DNA of 64,000 bases from Geobacillus thermocatenulatus (lineage in GTDB: Bacteria; Bacillota; Bacilli; Bacillales; Anoxybacillaceae). Every line of letters starts with the position of its first letter. Position 1 is the first letter of the stretch. A program made the position numbers and the translations under genes. The notes under the pieces are model-generated. The model saw only the letters and a program-made list of their open reading frames with translations, ran no database searches and was not told the origin of the DNA. Positions 9,929 through 22,430 of this stretch are shown in pieces. The DNA lies in assembly GCF_002217655.1 (NCBI RefSeq), contig NZ_NEWK01000002.1:745164-809163 (forward strand), written 5' to 3'.

Positions 9929-12601
9929 TTATTTTCTCGCCAAAAGCGAACCGGCAAACAAAAATGTCGGCAAGGCGGACAAACTGATGATGAGCAGCCA
10001 ATCGACGGCCGCAAGCGGCTTCGTATGGAACACGGCAGCCAGCGGCGGGTAGTAGATCACGACCAACAGCAACAGCAGCGACACGATCACCGCTGCGACA
10101 AGGTATATGTTCCCGAACGGACTGCGGTCAAAAACCGAACGATCGCAGCGGCAGTCGAACACATGGATCAATTGGGCCAACACAAGCGTCGCAAACGCCG
10201 CCGTCTGAGCGTAAACGAGATCCTCGCCGCTCCGTTCATAGGCGGTCAAAAAGGCGGCGAGCGTCACCACGCCGATCAAAAAGCCGCGGCTTACGATTTT
10301 CCAGCCGAGCCCGCGGGCGAACACCCCTTCATCGGGACGGCGCGGCGGCCGCTTCATGACATTTTCCTCCGGACGGTCGAGCCCAAGCGCCATGGCTGGC
10401 AACCCATCGGTCACGAGATTCACCCATAAAATTTGAATCGGCACGAGCGGCAGCGGAAGCGAAAGCAGCATCGCAAACAACATGACGAGAATTTCCCCGA
10501 CGTTCGAGGCGAGCAAGTAGCGGATAAACTTGCGAATGTTTTCGTAAATGTTGCGCCCCTCTTCGATCGCGGCCTCAATCGTCGCAAAGTTGTCATCAAG
10601 CAGCACGAGCGACGCCGCCTCTTTCGCCACTTCCGTCCCCGACCGGCCCATGGCGACGCCGATATCCGCCGCTTTCAACGCCGGCGCATCGTTTACCCCG
10701 TCGCCGGTCATGGCGACAATATGGCCACGCCGCTTGAAGGCGTTGACAATTTTCAGCTTATGCTCCGGGGAGACGCGGGCAAACACGTAAATATCATCGA
10801 CCTCGCGTTCAAGCTCATCGACCGACAGGCGCGATAACGTCGCCCCGTCCATCACTTTTCCGCCAGGCGGCAGCACGCCAAGCTGTTTGGCGATGGCCGT
10901 TGCGGTCAACACGTGATCCCCGGTGATCATCACCGTTTTCATGCCTGCCTCTTTGCATCGCGCCACTGCTTGCTTCACCTCAGGGCGCGGCGGATCGATC
11001 ATGCCGGCGACGCCGAGGAACCGGAGCTTTGTCTCCGCCTCCTTCTCTGATTTAATCCGTTCTGTTTCCGCAAGCGGCCGATACGCAACGGCGATCGTGC
11101 GCAAGGCGGAAGACGCCATCTGGCGAATCGCCTTCTCAATCGCCTCTTTCCACGCCGGCGTCAGCATCTGCTCGCGGCCGTTCCATTCCAGGCGGTCCGC
11201 CCGCTCAAGCAGCACATCGGGCGCCCCTTTCGTCACAATGAACCGCCGCCCGTTCCGGCCGCGAATGATGACCGTCATCATTTTCCGCTCGGAATCAAAC
11301 GGAAACTCCCGCTCGATGGCGTACTCGCCTAGCAGACTTCGTTTTGTAATCCCCGCCTTCGCTGCCGCGACCAGCAGCGCTCCTTCCGTCGGATCACCGT
11401 CGATGTAGCGCCGTCCGTTTTCCTCTTTCAACTCCGAACCGTTGCAAAGCACCCCCATTGTCAATAGGCGAGCGAGCTCGGGAACGCGGTTCGGATCAAT
11501 CGTGCGCCCGCGCTCGGAAAACTCCCCGCGCGTTTCCAACCCGACGCCGCTGACCGCAAATGTCCGCCCGCCTGCCCATACTTGTGTGACGGTCATCATG
11601 TTTTCCGTCATCGTCCCCGTTTTGTCCGAACAAATGACCGAGGCGCAGCCGAGCGTTTCCACCGCCGGAAGTTTGCGGACGATGGCGTTGCGCTTGATCA
11701 TCCGCTGCACGCCAAGCGCCAACACAACCGTCACAATGGCCGGCAGCCCTTCCGGAATGGCGGCGACCGCAAGCGATACGCCAGCCAAAAACATTTCGTA
11801 CAGATCGTGCCCTTGCATAACCCCAACCGCCACCACGGCAGCCGTCAGCGCCAAGGCGACGACAAGCAAAATTTTCCCAAGCTGCTCAAGCCGGCGCTGG
11901 AGCGGGGTCGCCCCTGCATCCGCCTCTTCGAGCATCGTCGCGATTTGCCCCATCGCCGTTTTCATTCCGGTGGCAATGACGATGCCGACGCCGCTTCCCC
12001 TTGTTACCAACGTCCCCATAAACGCCATATTGTGCAAATCGCCGAGCGACGCCTGTTTCGTATGAAGCGGGGCGGCGGATTTGGCTACGGGCACCGATTC
12101 ACCCGTCAAGGCGGATTCCTCGATTTCCAGCCCGGCCGCCTCGATCAAGCGGACATCGGCCCCGACCCGGTCGCCGCTTGCCAGCCTCACGACATCACCG
12201 ACAACAAGTTCGCGCGCCGGAATTTTCACCCACCTGCCATCGCGCCGCACAACCGCTTGCGGAGCGGACAGCCGTTTTAAGGCGGCCAGCGACTTCTCGG
12301 CCCGCCGCTCTTGGATAAACCCGAGAATGGCGTTCATGATCACGATGACAACAATCGCCGCCGCATCCACATACTCGCCTAACAACGCAGAAATCACCGT
12401 CGCCGCAAGCAGCACCAACACCATAAAATCTTGAAACTGGCGAAAAAAGACAACGATCGCCGACTCCTTCTTCCCTTCCGCCAGCTCGTTGCACCCGAAC
12501 TGCCGCAGCCGTTTTTCCGCCTCTGCCGCCGTAAGCCCGGTCTTGACATTCGTCTTCGTCTCGTGCGCGACATCGCTTGCCGCGAGCGTATGCCATTGCA
12601 T
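9929..12601 (-). CDS. yloB: Calcium-translocating P-type ATPase (SERCA/PMR1-like)
   Basis: An 890-residue membrane pump, the same length as B. subtilis YloB. The actuator motif ALTGESVP and the phosphorylation motif ICSDKTGTMTEN (Asp phosphorylated) are present. So are the ATP-binding KGAPDVLL, the hinge TGDGVNDAPALKAADIGVAMG and about ten membrane segments. The M4 motif AAIPEGLPA and M6 NLVTDGLPA fit Ca2+ transport. Start at 12601 is set by GGAGGGA seven bases upstream; the open frame extends further but without a ribosome site. It is transcribed divergently from rqcH. In B. subtilis the protein acts in spore formation and germination. Confidence 0.92.
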   Translation of the reverse strand: MQWHTLAASDVAHETKTNVKTGLTAAEAEKRLRQFGCNELAEGKKESAIVVFFRQFQDFMVLVLLAATVISALLGEYVDAAAIVVIVIMNAILGFIQERRAEKSLAALKRLSAPQAVVRRDGRWVKIPARELVVGDVVRLASGDRVGADVRLIEAAGLEIEESALTGESVPVAKSAAPLHTKQASLGDLHNMAFMGTLVTRGSGVGIVIATGMKTAMGQIATMLEEADAGATPLQRRLEQLGKILLVVALALTAAVVAVGVMQGHDLYEMFLAGVSLAVAAIPEGLPAIVTVVLALGVQRMIKRNAIVRKLPAVETLGCASVICSDKTGTMTENMMTVTQVWAGGRTFAVSGVGLETRGEFSERGRTIDPNRVPELARLLTMGVLCNGSELKEENGRRYIDGDPTEGALLVAAAKAGITKRSLLGEYAIEREFPFDSERKMMTVIIRGRNGRRFIVTKGAPDVLLERADRLEWNGREQMLTPAWKEAIEKAIRQMASSALRTIAVAYRPLAETERIKSEKEAETKLRFLGVAGMIDPPRPEVKQAVARCKEAGMKTVMITGDHVLTATAIAKQLGVLPPGGKVMDGATLSRLSVDELEREVDDIYVFARVSPEHKLKIVNAFKRRGHIVAMTGDGVNDAPALKAADIGVAMGRSGTEVAKEAASLVLLDDNFATIEAAIEEGRNIYENIRKFIRYLLASNVGEILVMLFAMLLSLPLPLVPIQILWVNLVTDGLPAMALGLDRPEENVMKRPPRRPDEGVFARGLGWKIVSRGFLIGVVTLAAFLTAYERSGEDLVYAQTAAFATLVLAQLIHVFDCRCDRSVFDRSPFGNIYLVAAVIVSLLLLLVVIYYPPLAAVFHTKPLAAVDWLLIISLSALPTFLFAGSLLARK

Positions 12602-12916
12602 CTGTCTCCCTCCGTCCTTCCATTTTTTTCGCACGCCGTTCCCGCTTCTCTATGCTTATTCATACATGTCCCAAAAAATGATAGTCCCCGCCATGATGTT
12701 TCGCGACACAAACCTAAGGAGTCATGGGCCCTTTGCCACGCCATCTCCCCCATAAGGGAAAAAATCGTGTCAAAAAAGCCGGCCTCCCCATTTTATGCAA
12801 CATGTTCGTCGGGCATCTTCGTCCGTCTTCAGGCAATATTCAAAGAAATGTTCAAAACAGCGGGTCGTATGGTAAGATCGAAATAGCCAACAATCGAAAT
12901 AGAAAGGTGTTTCTCT
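12602..12916. promoter_or_regulatory. Divergent intergenic region with a candidate rqcH promoter
   Basis: A stretch of 315 bases separates the ATPase gene (leftward) from rqcH (rightward). On the plus strand TTCAAA at 12851-12856 and TAAGAT at 12873-12878, 16 bases apart and with TGG just before the -10, form a plausible SigA promoter. It ends about 40 bases before the rqcH ATG. I see no clear promoter for the ATPase gene, and no gene or strong hairpin. Confidence 0.4.
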
Positions 12917-14656
12917 ATGTCGTTCGACGGAGTGTTTACCTATGCTATTGTCAGCGAACTCGAAGAAGCGCTCACAGGGGGGCGGATCACGAAAATCCAT
13001 CAGCCATCCGCATATGAGATCGTCATGCTCGTGCGCGCCCGCGGCCAGAATCATAAAGTGATGCTGTCAGCGCATCCGACGTACGCCCGCGTCCATTTGA
13101 CGAACGAAACATACGACAACCCACCCGAGCCGCCGATGTTTTGCATGCGGCTGCGCAAGCAGTTGGAAGGAAGCATCATCGAATCGGTCCGTCAAGTCGA
13201 TTTTGACCGCATCATCATCATCGACTCAAAAGGCCGCGATGAACTCGGCGACGTGCAGACGAAGCGGCTCATCATCGAAGTGATGGGCCGCCATAGCAAC
13301 ATCATCTTAGTTGACGCATCGACCAACACGATCATCGACAGCTTGAAACATTTGCCGCCGTCGGTCAACCGCTACCGGACGGTGCTTCCCGGGCATCCGT
13401 ACGTCGCTCCGCCGACGCACGGCAAGCTGAACCCGCTTGAAGCGACGGAAGAAACGGTGCTGAAAAAACTCGACTTTCACGCCGGCAAGCTCGCCCAGCA
13501 GCTTGTCTCCGCCTTCAGCGGCCTTTCGCCGCTATTTGCCAACGAAGCCGTCTTCCGCGCCGGGCTCGCCAACCGGGCGACGCTGCCAAAAAGCTTTCTT
13601 TCGCTCATCGATGACGTGCGCGGCCGCCGCTTTGCCCCGATGATGTACACGAACGGCGAAAAAGAATGGTTTTACGTGTTGCCGCTTCGGCACTTGCAAA
13701 TCGAAGGCCAACCGTTTGCGAGTGCAAGCGAGCTGCTCGACCGCTTTTATTTCGGCAAGGCCGAGCGCGACCGCGTCAAGCAGCAAGCCCATGACATCGA
13801 GCGGCTCATGGCGAACGAAAAAGCGAAAAACGAAAAAAAGCTCCTCAAGCTCGAACAGACGCTGGAGGAAGCGAAACAAGCCGACACTTACCGGCTGTAC
13901 GGCGAACTGCTCACCGCCCATTTGTACGCCGCAAAGCGCGGCATGACGGAAATCGAAGTCGCAAACTACTACGACGAAAACGGAGGCACGGTCACCATTC
14001 CGCTCGACCCGCAAAAATCGCCGGCCGAGAACGCGCAGCAGTACTTTCAAAAATATCAAAAAGCGAAAAACTCGCTCGCCGTCGTGCAAGAACAAATCGA
14101 GCGCACGAAAGAAGACATCGCCTATTGCGACACGATTTTAAGCCAGCTAGAAACCGCCGCGCCGAAAGACATCGAGGAAATCCGCGATGAGCTCATCGAA
14201 CAAGGCTACTTGCGCCCGCGCGCGGCGAAAGGAGCAAAAAAGCGGAAAACCGCCGTCCCTGAGCTCGACCGCTACGTCGCAAGCGACGGCACGGAAATAC
14301 TCGTCGGCAAAAACAACAAACAAAACGATTATCTCACGACCAGACTCGCCCATAAGGACGATGTTTGGCTGCATGTGAAAAACATCCCTGGCTCGCACGT
14401 CGTCATCCGGAGCAAGCAGCCGTCTGACGAGACGCTCCTCGAGGCGGCAAACTTGGCCGCCTACTTCAGCAAAGCCCGCCACTCCGGATCCGTGCCTGTC
14501 GACTACACGCGCATCCGCTACGTGAAAAAACCGAGCGGCGCCAAGCCGGGGTTTGTCATTTACGAACACGAGCAAACGCTCTACGTCACGCCGGATGAAG
14601 AACTCGTCCGCGCCATGAAACAACGGCAAAAACAACAAGCGGCAAAACCATCGTAA
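12917..14656 (+). CDS. rqcH: Ribosome quality control protein RqcH (Rqc2/NEMF homologue)
   Basis: A 579-residue protein that binds stalled 50S subunits carrying peptidyl-tRNA and directs addition of C-terminal alanine tails. Domain order is NFACT-N (about 1-200), helix-hairpin-helix, a long charged coiled coil (about 280-430, ending with the DIAYCDTIL segment), and NFACT-R (about 455-560). NFACT-R contains DDVWLHVKNIPGSHVVIR. The Asp97-Arg98 pair needed for tailing in B. subtilis is present as DFDR. A good ribosome site (AAAGGTG) precedes the ATG. A second ribosome-quality-control factor, the YlmH homologue, is encoded at 34.2 kb. Confidence 0.94.
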   Translation: MSFDGVFTYAIVSELEEALTGGRITKIHQPSAYEIVMLVRARGQNHKVMLSAHPTYARVHLTNETYDNPPEPPMFCMRLRKQLEGSIIESVRQVDFDRIIIIDSKGRDELGDVQTKRLIIEVMGRHSNIILVDASTNTIIDSLKHLPPSVNRYRTVLPGHPYVAPPTHGKLNPLEATEETVLKKLDFHAGKLAQQLVSAFSGLSPLFANEAVFRAGLANRATLPKSFLSLIDDVRGRRFAPMMYTNGEKEWFYVLPLRHLQIEGQPFASASELLDRFYFGKAERDRVKQQAHDIERLMANEKAKNEKKLLKLEQTLEEAKQADTYRLYGELLTAHLYAAKRGMTEIEVANYYDENGGTVTIPLDPQKSPAENAQQYFQKYQKAKNSLAVVQEQIERTKEDIAYCDTILSQLETAAPKDIEEIRDELIEQGYLRPRAAKGAKKRKTAVPELDRYVASDGTEILVGKNNKQNDYLTTRLAHKDDVWLHVKNIPGSHVVIRSKQPSDETLLEAANLAAYFSKARHSGSVPVDYTRIRYVKKPSGAKPGFVIYEHEQTLYVTPDEELVRAMKQRQKQQAAKPS

Positions 14657-14742
14657 ACCCGCCCCAATGGCCGCCCAACACGGCATCGGGCGATTCGCGC
14701 AAACTCCCGCAAACCGAAACGGTCCAGCGCCGCATCAAAGAC

Positions 14743-14793
14743 AGCGGGCTGTCTGTAAGACCAGCTGCAATTGGCCTTACGGACAGCCCGCTT
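14743..14793 (+). terminator. Large stem-loop downstream of rqcH
   Basis: A 17-bp GC-rich stem (14743-14759 with 14776-14792, one G-T pair) encloses a 16-base loop. It begins 87 bases after the rqcH stop. There is no run of T after either arm, so it is a weak classical terminator. It may act as an mRNA 3' end stabiliser or be a relic of an inserted repeat. Confidence 0.5.
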
Positions 14794-14875
14794 GGCAAAC
14801 TTGTCGAGTCAACCAAAAGCCGCCGTCGCGAATGCAATTTGTTATCTTCAATCATCGTTGCCGTTTTGGATATGG

Positions 14876-14881
14876 TATAAT
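14876..14881 (+). promoter_or_regulatory. Extended -10 promoter for the Uma2 gene
   Basis: TATAAT preceded by TGG (extended -10) lies about 25 bases before the start codon of the Uma2-family gene. A convincing -35 is not visible at the usual distance. This gives the gene its own promoter, independent of rqcH. Confidence 0.5.
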
Positions 14882-14905
14882 AATGAAAAAAGCGAGGGAG
14901 ATCCG

Positions 14906-15466
14906 ATGAATCCAGAACCATCCAAACTGTATACGTATGCCGATTATATTCAATGGGATGGGCGTTGGGAGCTTATTGATGGAAAAGCTTACAACATGAG
15001 CCCTTCACCAACGTGGGAGCATCAGTTTACCGTTATGGAACTATCGTTCGCATTTCGTTCGTACTTTCAAAATAAAGATTGCTACGTTGCCATTGCTCCG
15101 TTTGATGTTCGTCTCTCCGAAAACGATGACTACACATATGCAAAACATGTCGTTCAACCCGATATTTCTGTCATTTGCAATCGAAACAACTTAACACCAA
15201 ACGGCTGTTTAGGCGCACCAACACTCATTGTCGAGGTTCTTTCTCCGTCTACAGCGTTAAAAGATCGAAATGAAAAATTTAAACTATACGAACAATTTGG
15301 TGTAAAAGAATATTGGATTGTTGACCCTTTGTATAAAACGATTGAAGTATTTGGGTTAGAAGATGGATTTTTTAAAAAAAGAGAAGCGTTTGGGGAAAAT
15401 GAAACCATCATCTCTTTTCTATTTACCGATTTTTCTCTCGAGGCGAGGCGATTATTTTTTCAATAA
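14906..15466 (+). CDS. Uma2 family (DUF820) restriction-endonuclease-fold protein
   Basis: A 186-residue protein of the Uma2 family, which has a PD-(D/E)XK nuclease fold but no firmly established role. Family features are YADYIQW and WELIDGKAY near the N-terminus, QPDISVI (candidate catalytic Asp86) and PTLIVEVLSPST (candidate Glu110). KFKLYEQFGVKEYWIVDP follows. The ATG at 14906 follows GAGGGAG. Its base composition is clearly more AT-rich than rqcH and pyrE on either side, which suggests acquisition. Next to it is a decayed RHS gene. A toxin, repair or defence role is only speculative. Confidence 0.85.
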   Translation: MNPEPSKLYTYADYIQWDGRWELIDGKAYNMSPSPTWEHQFTVMELSFAFRSYFQNKDCYVAIAPFDVRLSENDDYTYAKHVVQPDISVICNRNNLTPNGCLGAPTLIVEVLSPSTALKDRNEKFKLYEQFGVKEYWIVDPLYKTIEVFGLEDGFFKKREAFGENETIISFLFTDFSLEARRLFFQ

Positions 15467-15480
15467 AAATATCGTATGAC

Positions 15481-16050
15481 TTACACGTCAATGCTCTCAT
15501 CCATGCCCAATCCCTGCAGAATCCTTCGCTGATCAGGGGTGGTCTCCCTAGCCTGCGTTGGATTTGCCCATCCGGCAGTTCCAACAGGACGACTCTGACA
15601 TACCAAAACCATTGAAAAATCACTTGTCCGGTTGGTCGGGTCCGTTTCCGGCCGCCGTACCGACCGAAACGCTTTCCATGAGGCCGCGGTCATCATACGT
15701 AAAAGTAGCGCCGGCTCCGTTTCCTGTCGTGAAGTTTTGATTTTATTTCCGTTGGCATCATAGTCATGCGTGGTCACATCATGGAGCGGACCAACCGTTT
15801 TAATGAGTTTTCCCGTCTTATCATAAGAATAGGCAAATGTTTGAGACTGGCCATCGCTGGTTCGAATGACTTTTGAAGTCATATTGCCATTTACGTCATA
15901 ATCGTAGTTGACGGAAGTGCCGTTCGCTAACAACAGCTGTTTGAAGCGTTCCGATAAATCATTGTTCCACTCCAATTCGCTGTGGTTCCTTCAAAGCTGC
16001 TATTTACAACTGGGGTGTAGGTGGAAGAAACCTGTGATTGGCTGCTTCAT
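15481..16050 (-). pseudogene. Remnant of an RHS/YD-repeat (WapA-like) protein gene
   Basis: Three reading frames each carry part of one protein. At about 15932-16044 the translation includes SSTYTPVVNSSFEGTTANWSG, a carbohydrate-binding-like segment of WapA/RHS proteins. At about 15735-15915 come YD repeats (YDYDVNGNMTSK, FAYSYDKTGKLIKTVG, HDYDANGNK). In another frame at about 15622-15740 the repeat resumes (ATFTYDDRGLMESVSVG), then a TGA. No frame gives a whole protein, and both ends of the parent gene are missing. I infer a decayed fragment of a large secreted polymorphic-toxin or wall protein. Confidence 0.8.
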
Positions 16051-16171
16051 TAAAGATACACTGAATTTTACGGCTATTCGGGACAGACGACAAAGTTCGA
16101 CATGGTTTTTCATTTTCTTGCAGAAGCTTGCGTGAGTAAAATATTTGTCGTCAAAATGGAGAGTTTCATCA

Positions 16172-16199
16172 AAAAGGGGCTTTTGCGTCAGCCCCTTTT
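16172..16199 (-). terminator. Terminator of the pyr operon
   Basis: A stem of 10 bp (AAAAGGGGCT with AGCCCCTTTT, 8-base loop) lies 15 bases after the pyrE stop codon. On the minus strand it is followed by a short T run. It is the first strong hairpin after the ten-gene pyr operon. Confidence 0.85.
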
Positions 16200-16213
16200 C
16201 CCTTGCGTTGATG

Positions 16214-16833
16214 TTAGTTCCCCCACTCCTCCGGATTCTCCCGCCATTTTCGCAATGTCGCCAAGTCGTGCTCGCTGACGGCGCCAAGGCGGACGGCCGT
16301 TTCGATGAGGGTGTTGTAGTCGGTGAGCGTGTAGGCAGGCAAATTCTCTTTGGCAAACGCCTGTTTCGCTTTGTCGAGCCCGTACGTGAAAATGGCGGCG
16401 ACGCCCAGCACGTCGCAGCCCGCCTCTTTCAAGGCGCGGACGGCCGCAAGCGAGCTGCCGCCCGTCGAGATTAAGTCTTCGATGACGACGACGCGCTGGC
16501 CCGGTTCGGCTTTGCCTTCGATTTGTTTTCCTTTGCCGTGCGCTTTCGCCTGGCTGCGGACGTAGCACATCGGCAGCCCGAGCCGTTCGCTCACCCAGGC
16601 GGCGTGCGGGATGCCGGCGGTTGCGGTGCCGGCGATGAGATCCGCTTCGGGAAACTGGGTGCGGATGAGCTCGGCGAGGCCGTCGGCGATCGTGCGGCGC
16701 ACGTCGGGGTAAGCGAGCGTCAGGCGGTTGTCGCAGTAAATCGGCGATTTCAAGCCCGAGGACCAGGTAAACGGTTCGTTCGGCTGCAGGGCGACAGCCC
16801 CGATTTCAAGCAATTTGGCGGCGATGTCGTGTT

Positions 16834-16837
<4 letters not shown>
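16214..16837 (-). CDS. pyrE: Orotate phosphoribosyltransferase
   Basis: Converts orotate and PRPP to OMP. The 207-residue protein shows [16 protein letters not shown] near the start and the PRPP-binding motif [14 protein letters not shown]. The flexible-loop region ([15 protein letters not shown]) is also present. The start at 16837 forms an ATGA overlap with pyrF and follows GGAGGAGA. It is the last gene of the pyr operon. Confidence 0.96.
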
Positions 16838-19232
<2,395 letters not shown>

Positions 19233-19236
<4 letters not shown>

Positions 19237-22200
19237 GACCGCACCAGCCCTTCCGTCATCGCCGTTGTCGAGAACGTCATCGATTCGAGCACTTGCAGCA
19301 TCGCCCTTGCCGTATCGAGCGACGTCAAGCATGGAATGCCGTTTTCGACCGCTTCGCGGCGGATGCGGAAGCCGTCGCTTTCCGGCTGCTTCCCTTTCGT
19401 CAGCGTGTTGATGACGACTTGCGCCTTCCCTTGGCGGATGACATCCAAAATGTTCGGCGACGCCGAGTGGATTTTATTGACGACCGTCACCGGAATGCCA
19501 GCCGCTTTCAACGTTTCCGCCGTGCCGTTTGTCGCCAGCAGCTGATAGCCGATGTCGGCAAAGCGGCGCGCCAGCTCGACCGCTTCTTCCTTGTCTTTGT
19601 CGGCCACCGTCAACAGCACCGCTCCGTGCGGCTGGATGTGGATGCCCGAAGCGACGAGCCCCTTATAGAGCGCTTTTTCAAACGTCACGTCTTTGCCGAT
19701 CACTTCGCCGGTCGATTTCATTTCTGGGCCGAGCGAAATGTCGACGTTGCGCAGTTTGGCAAACGAGAACACCGGCACTTTCACGTACACGCCGGGACGC
19801 ACCGGGCAGACGCCCGTCTCATAGCCCATCTCGGCAAGCTTCGCCCCTAAAATGGCTTTCGTGGCGAGATTCGCCATCGGCACGCCGGTGATTTTGCTTA
19901 AAAACGGCACCGTGCGGCTTGAGCGCGGGTTCACTTCCAAGACGTAGACGTTGCTTCCTGCGACGACGAACTGGATGTTCAACAGCCCGACAATATGCAG
20001 CCCGCGCGCCAGTTTCACCGTATAGTCCGTAATTTTTGCGATGACGTCATCGCATAACGTTTGCGGCGGATAGACGGCGATCGAGTCGCCGGAATGGACG
20101 CCGGCCCGTTCGATATGTTCCATGATCCCCGGAATGACGACCGTCTCGCCGTCGGCGATGGCATCGACTTCGACTTCCTTGCCGGTGATGTAGCGGTCAA
20201 CAAGCACTGGGTGCTGCGGATTGACGCGCACGGCGTGTTCCATGTAATGAAGCAGCTCCTCGCGGTTGTAGACAATTTCCATCGCCCGGCCGCCGAGCAC
20301 GTACGATGGGCGGACAAGCACCGGATAGCCGATTTCTTCGGCGATGGCAACCGCTTCTTCGACCGAAACAGCCGTTTTGCCGGCCGGTTTCGGAATGCCA
20401 AGCTCTGAGAGCGCCTGTTCAAATTTGTCGCGGTCTTCGGCGCGGTCCAAATCTTCAAGCGTCGTCCCGAGCAAGCGGACGCCGCGCGCTTCGAGTTCCG
20501 CCGCCAAGTTGATGGCCGTCTGACCGCCGAACTGGACGATGACGCCGACCGGCTTCTCAAGGTCGATGACATGCATCACATCTTCAGCCGTCAACGGTTC
20601 GAAATACAGTTTGTCCGACGTGCTGAAGTCAGTCGACACCGTTTCCGGGTTGTTGTTGATGATGATCGCCTCGTAGCCGGCTTGTTTGATCGCAAAGACG
20701 CAATGGACGGTCGCGTAGTCAAACTCGATCCCTTGGCCGATGCGGATCGGGCCGGAGCCAAGCACGATGACGCTCGGTTTTTCCGTCACGATCGATTCGT
20801 TTTCGTCCTCATACGTGCTGTAGTAGTACGGCGTTTCCGACGTGAATTCGGCCGCGCACGTATCGACCATTTTGTACACCGGCACGATGCCTTCCTGGCG
20901 GCGCAGCGCGTAAACGTCGCGCTCCGTTTTGTTCCATAATGCCGCCACCGCCGCATCGGAAAACCCGAGCGCTTTCGCCTTCTTTAGCACGTCAAGGTCG
21001 CCCGGATGGTTTTTCAAGACCGTTTCCATCTCAATAATGTTTTGAATCTTATGCAGGAAAAAGCGGTCAATTTGGCTCCATTCATGCAAGGTGTCAACCG
21101 CCACCCCGCGGCGGAGCGCCTCGGCGATGTAAAAAAGCCGCTCATCGCCCGCCTTGCGGATCCGTTTTTCGATCACGTCATCGGTCGCGTGTTTCGCTTC
21201 CTTCAATTCGAGATGGTGCACGCCGATCTCGAGCGAACGAACCGCTTTTAACAGCGATTCTTCAAACGTCCGGCCGATCGCCATCACTTCGCCGGTCGCT
21301 TTCATTTGCGTGCCAAGGCGGCGGTTCGCCGATTCGAATTTGTCAAACGGAAAGCGCGGAATTTTCGTGACGACATAATCGAGCGCCGGCTCGAAGCAGG
21401 CGTACGTTTTCCCAGTGACCGGGTTGATCATTTCATCAAGCGTCAACCCGACAGCGATTTTCGCCGCCAGTTTCGCGATCGGATACCCCGTCGCTTTGGA
21501 CGCCAGCGCCGACGAGCGGCTGACGCGCGGGTTCACTTCGATGACGTAATAGCGGAAGCTGTCCGGGTCGAGCGCGAGCTGGACGTTGCAGCCGCCTTCG
21601 ATGCCAAGGGCGCGGATGATCTTGAGCGACGCGTTGCGGAGCAGCTGGTACTCGCGGTCGCTTAACGTCTGGCTCGGGGCGACGACGATCGAGTCGCCCG
21701 TATGAATGCCGACCGGATCGATGTTTTCCATGTTGCAGACGACAATCGCGTTGTCGTTGGCGTCGCGCATCACTTCGTATTCGATTTCCTTGTAGCCGGC
21801 GATGCTCCGTTCAAGCAAGCATTGGTGCACAGGACTCAGCTTCAGGCCGGTTGACACAATCTCGACAAGCTCTTCTTCGTTCGTGCAAATGCCCCCGCCC
21901 GTGCCGCCGAGCGTGAACGCCGGACGGACGATGACCGGATAGCCGATTTGTTCGACAAAGGCGTACGCTTCTTCCAAGCTGTGAATAATCGCGCTTTCCG
22001 GCACCGGCTCGCCAAGCTCGTTCATGAGGGCGCGAAACTGTTCGCGGTCTTCCGCCTTTTCGATCGCCTCGAGCTTCGTGCCGAGAATTTCCACGCCGCA
22101 CTCCGCGAGCACGCCGGTTTTGGCGAGCTCGACCGCCAAGTTAAGGCCCGTCTGGCCGCCGAGCGTCGGCAAAATCGCGTCCGGCCGCTCCTTGCGGATG

Positions 22201-22430
22201 ATGCGGGCGACAAACTCAAGCGTCAGCGGCTCCATGTACACTTTATCGGCGATTTCCGTATCGGTCATGATCGTCGCCGGGTTTGAGTTCACCAGAATGA
22301 CTTTGTATCCTTCTTCTTTTAGGGCTAAGCACGCTTGCGTTCCCGCATAGTCGAACTCGGCGGCCTGGCCGATGACGATCGGCCCCGAGCCGATGACTAA
22401 AATCGTTTCAATGTCGCGGCGTTTAGGCAT
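19233..22430 (-). CDS. carB: Carbamoyl-phosphate synthase large subunit (pyrimidine-specific)
   Basis: A 1065-residue enzyme made of two homologous ATP-grasp halves plus a C-terminal MGS-like regulatory domain. It begins [28 protein letters not shown], and the second half repeats the motif ([17 protein letters not shown], about residue 555). ATP-grasp motifs such as [12 protein letters not shown] and [11 protein letters not shown] are intact. The open frame extends 52 codons upstream, but the ATG at 22430 has AAGGGG and matches the family start. Being inside the pyr operon, it is the uracil-regulated paralogue (pyrAB in B. subtilis). Confidence 0.96.

Noticed and set aside
14771-14905. N-terminal extension of the Uma2 gene
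   Set aside because: The 45 extra codons overlap the large stem-loop and the -10 promoter. The ribosome site and family alignment support the ATG at 14906.
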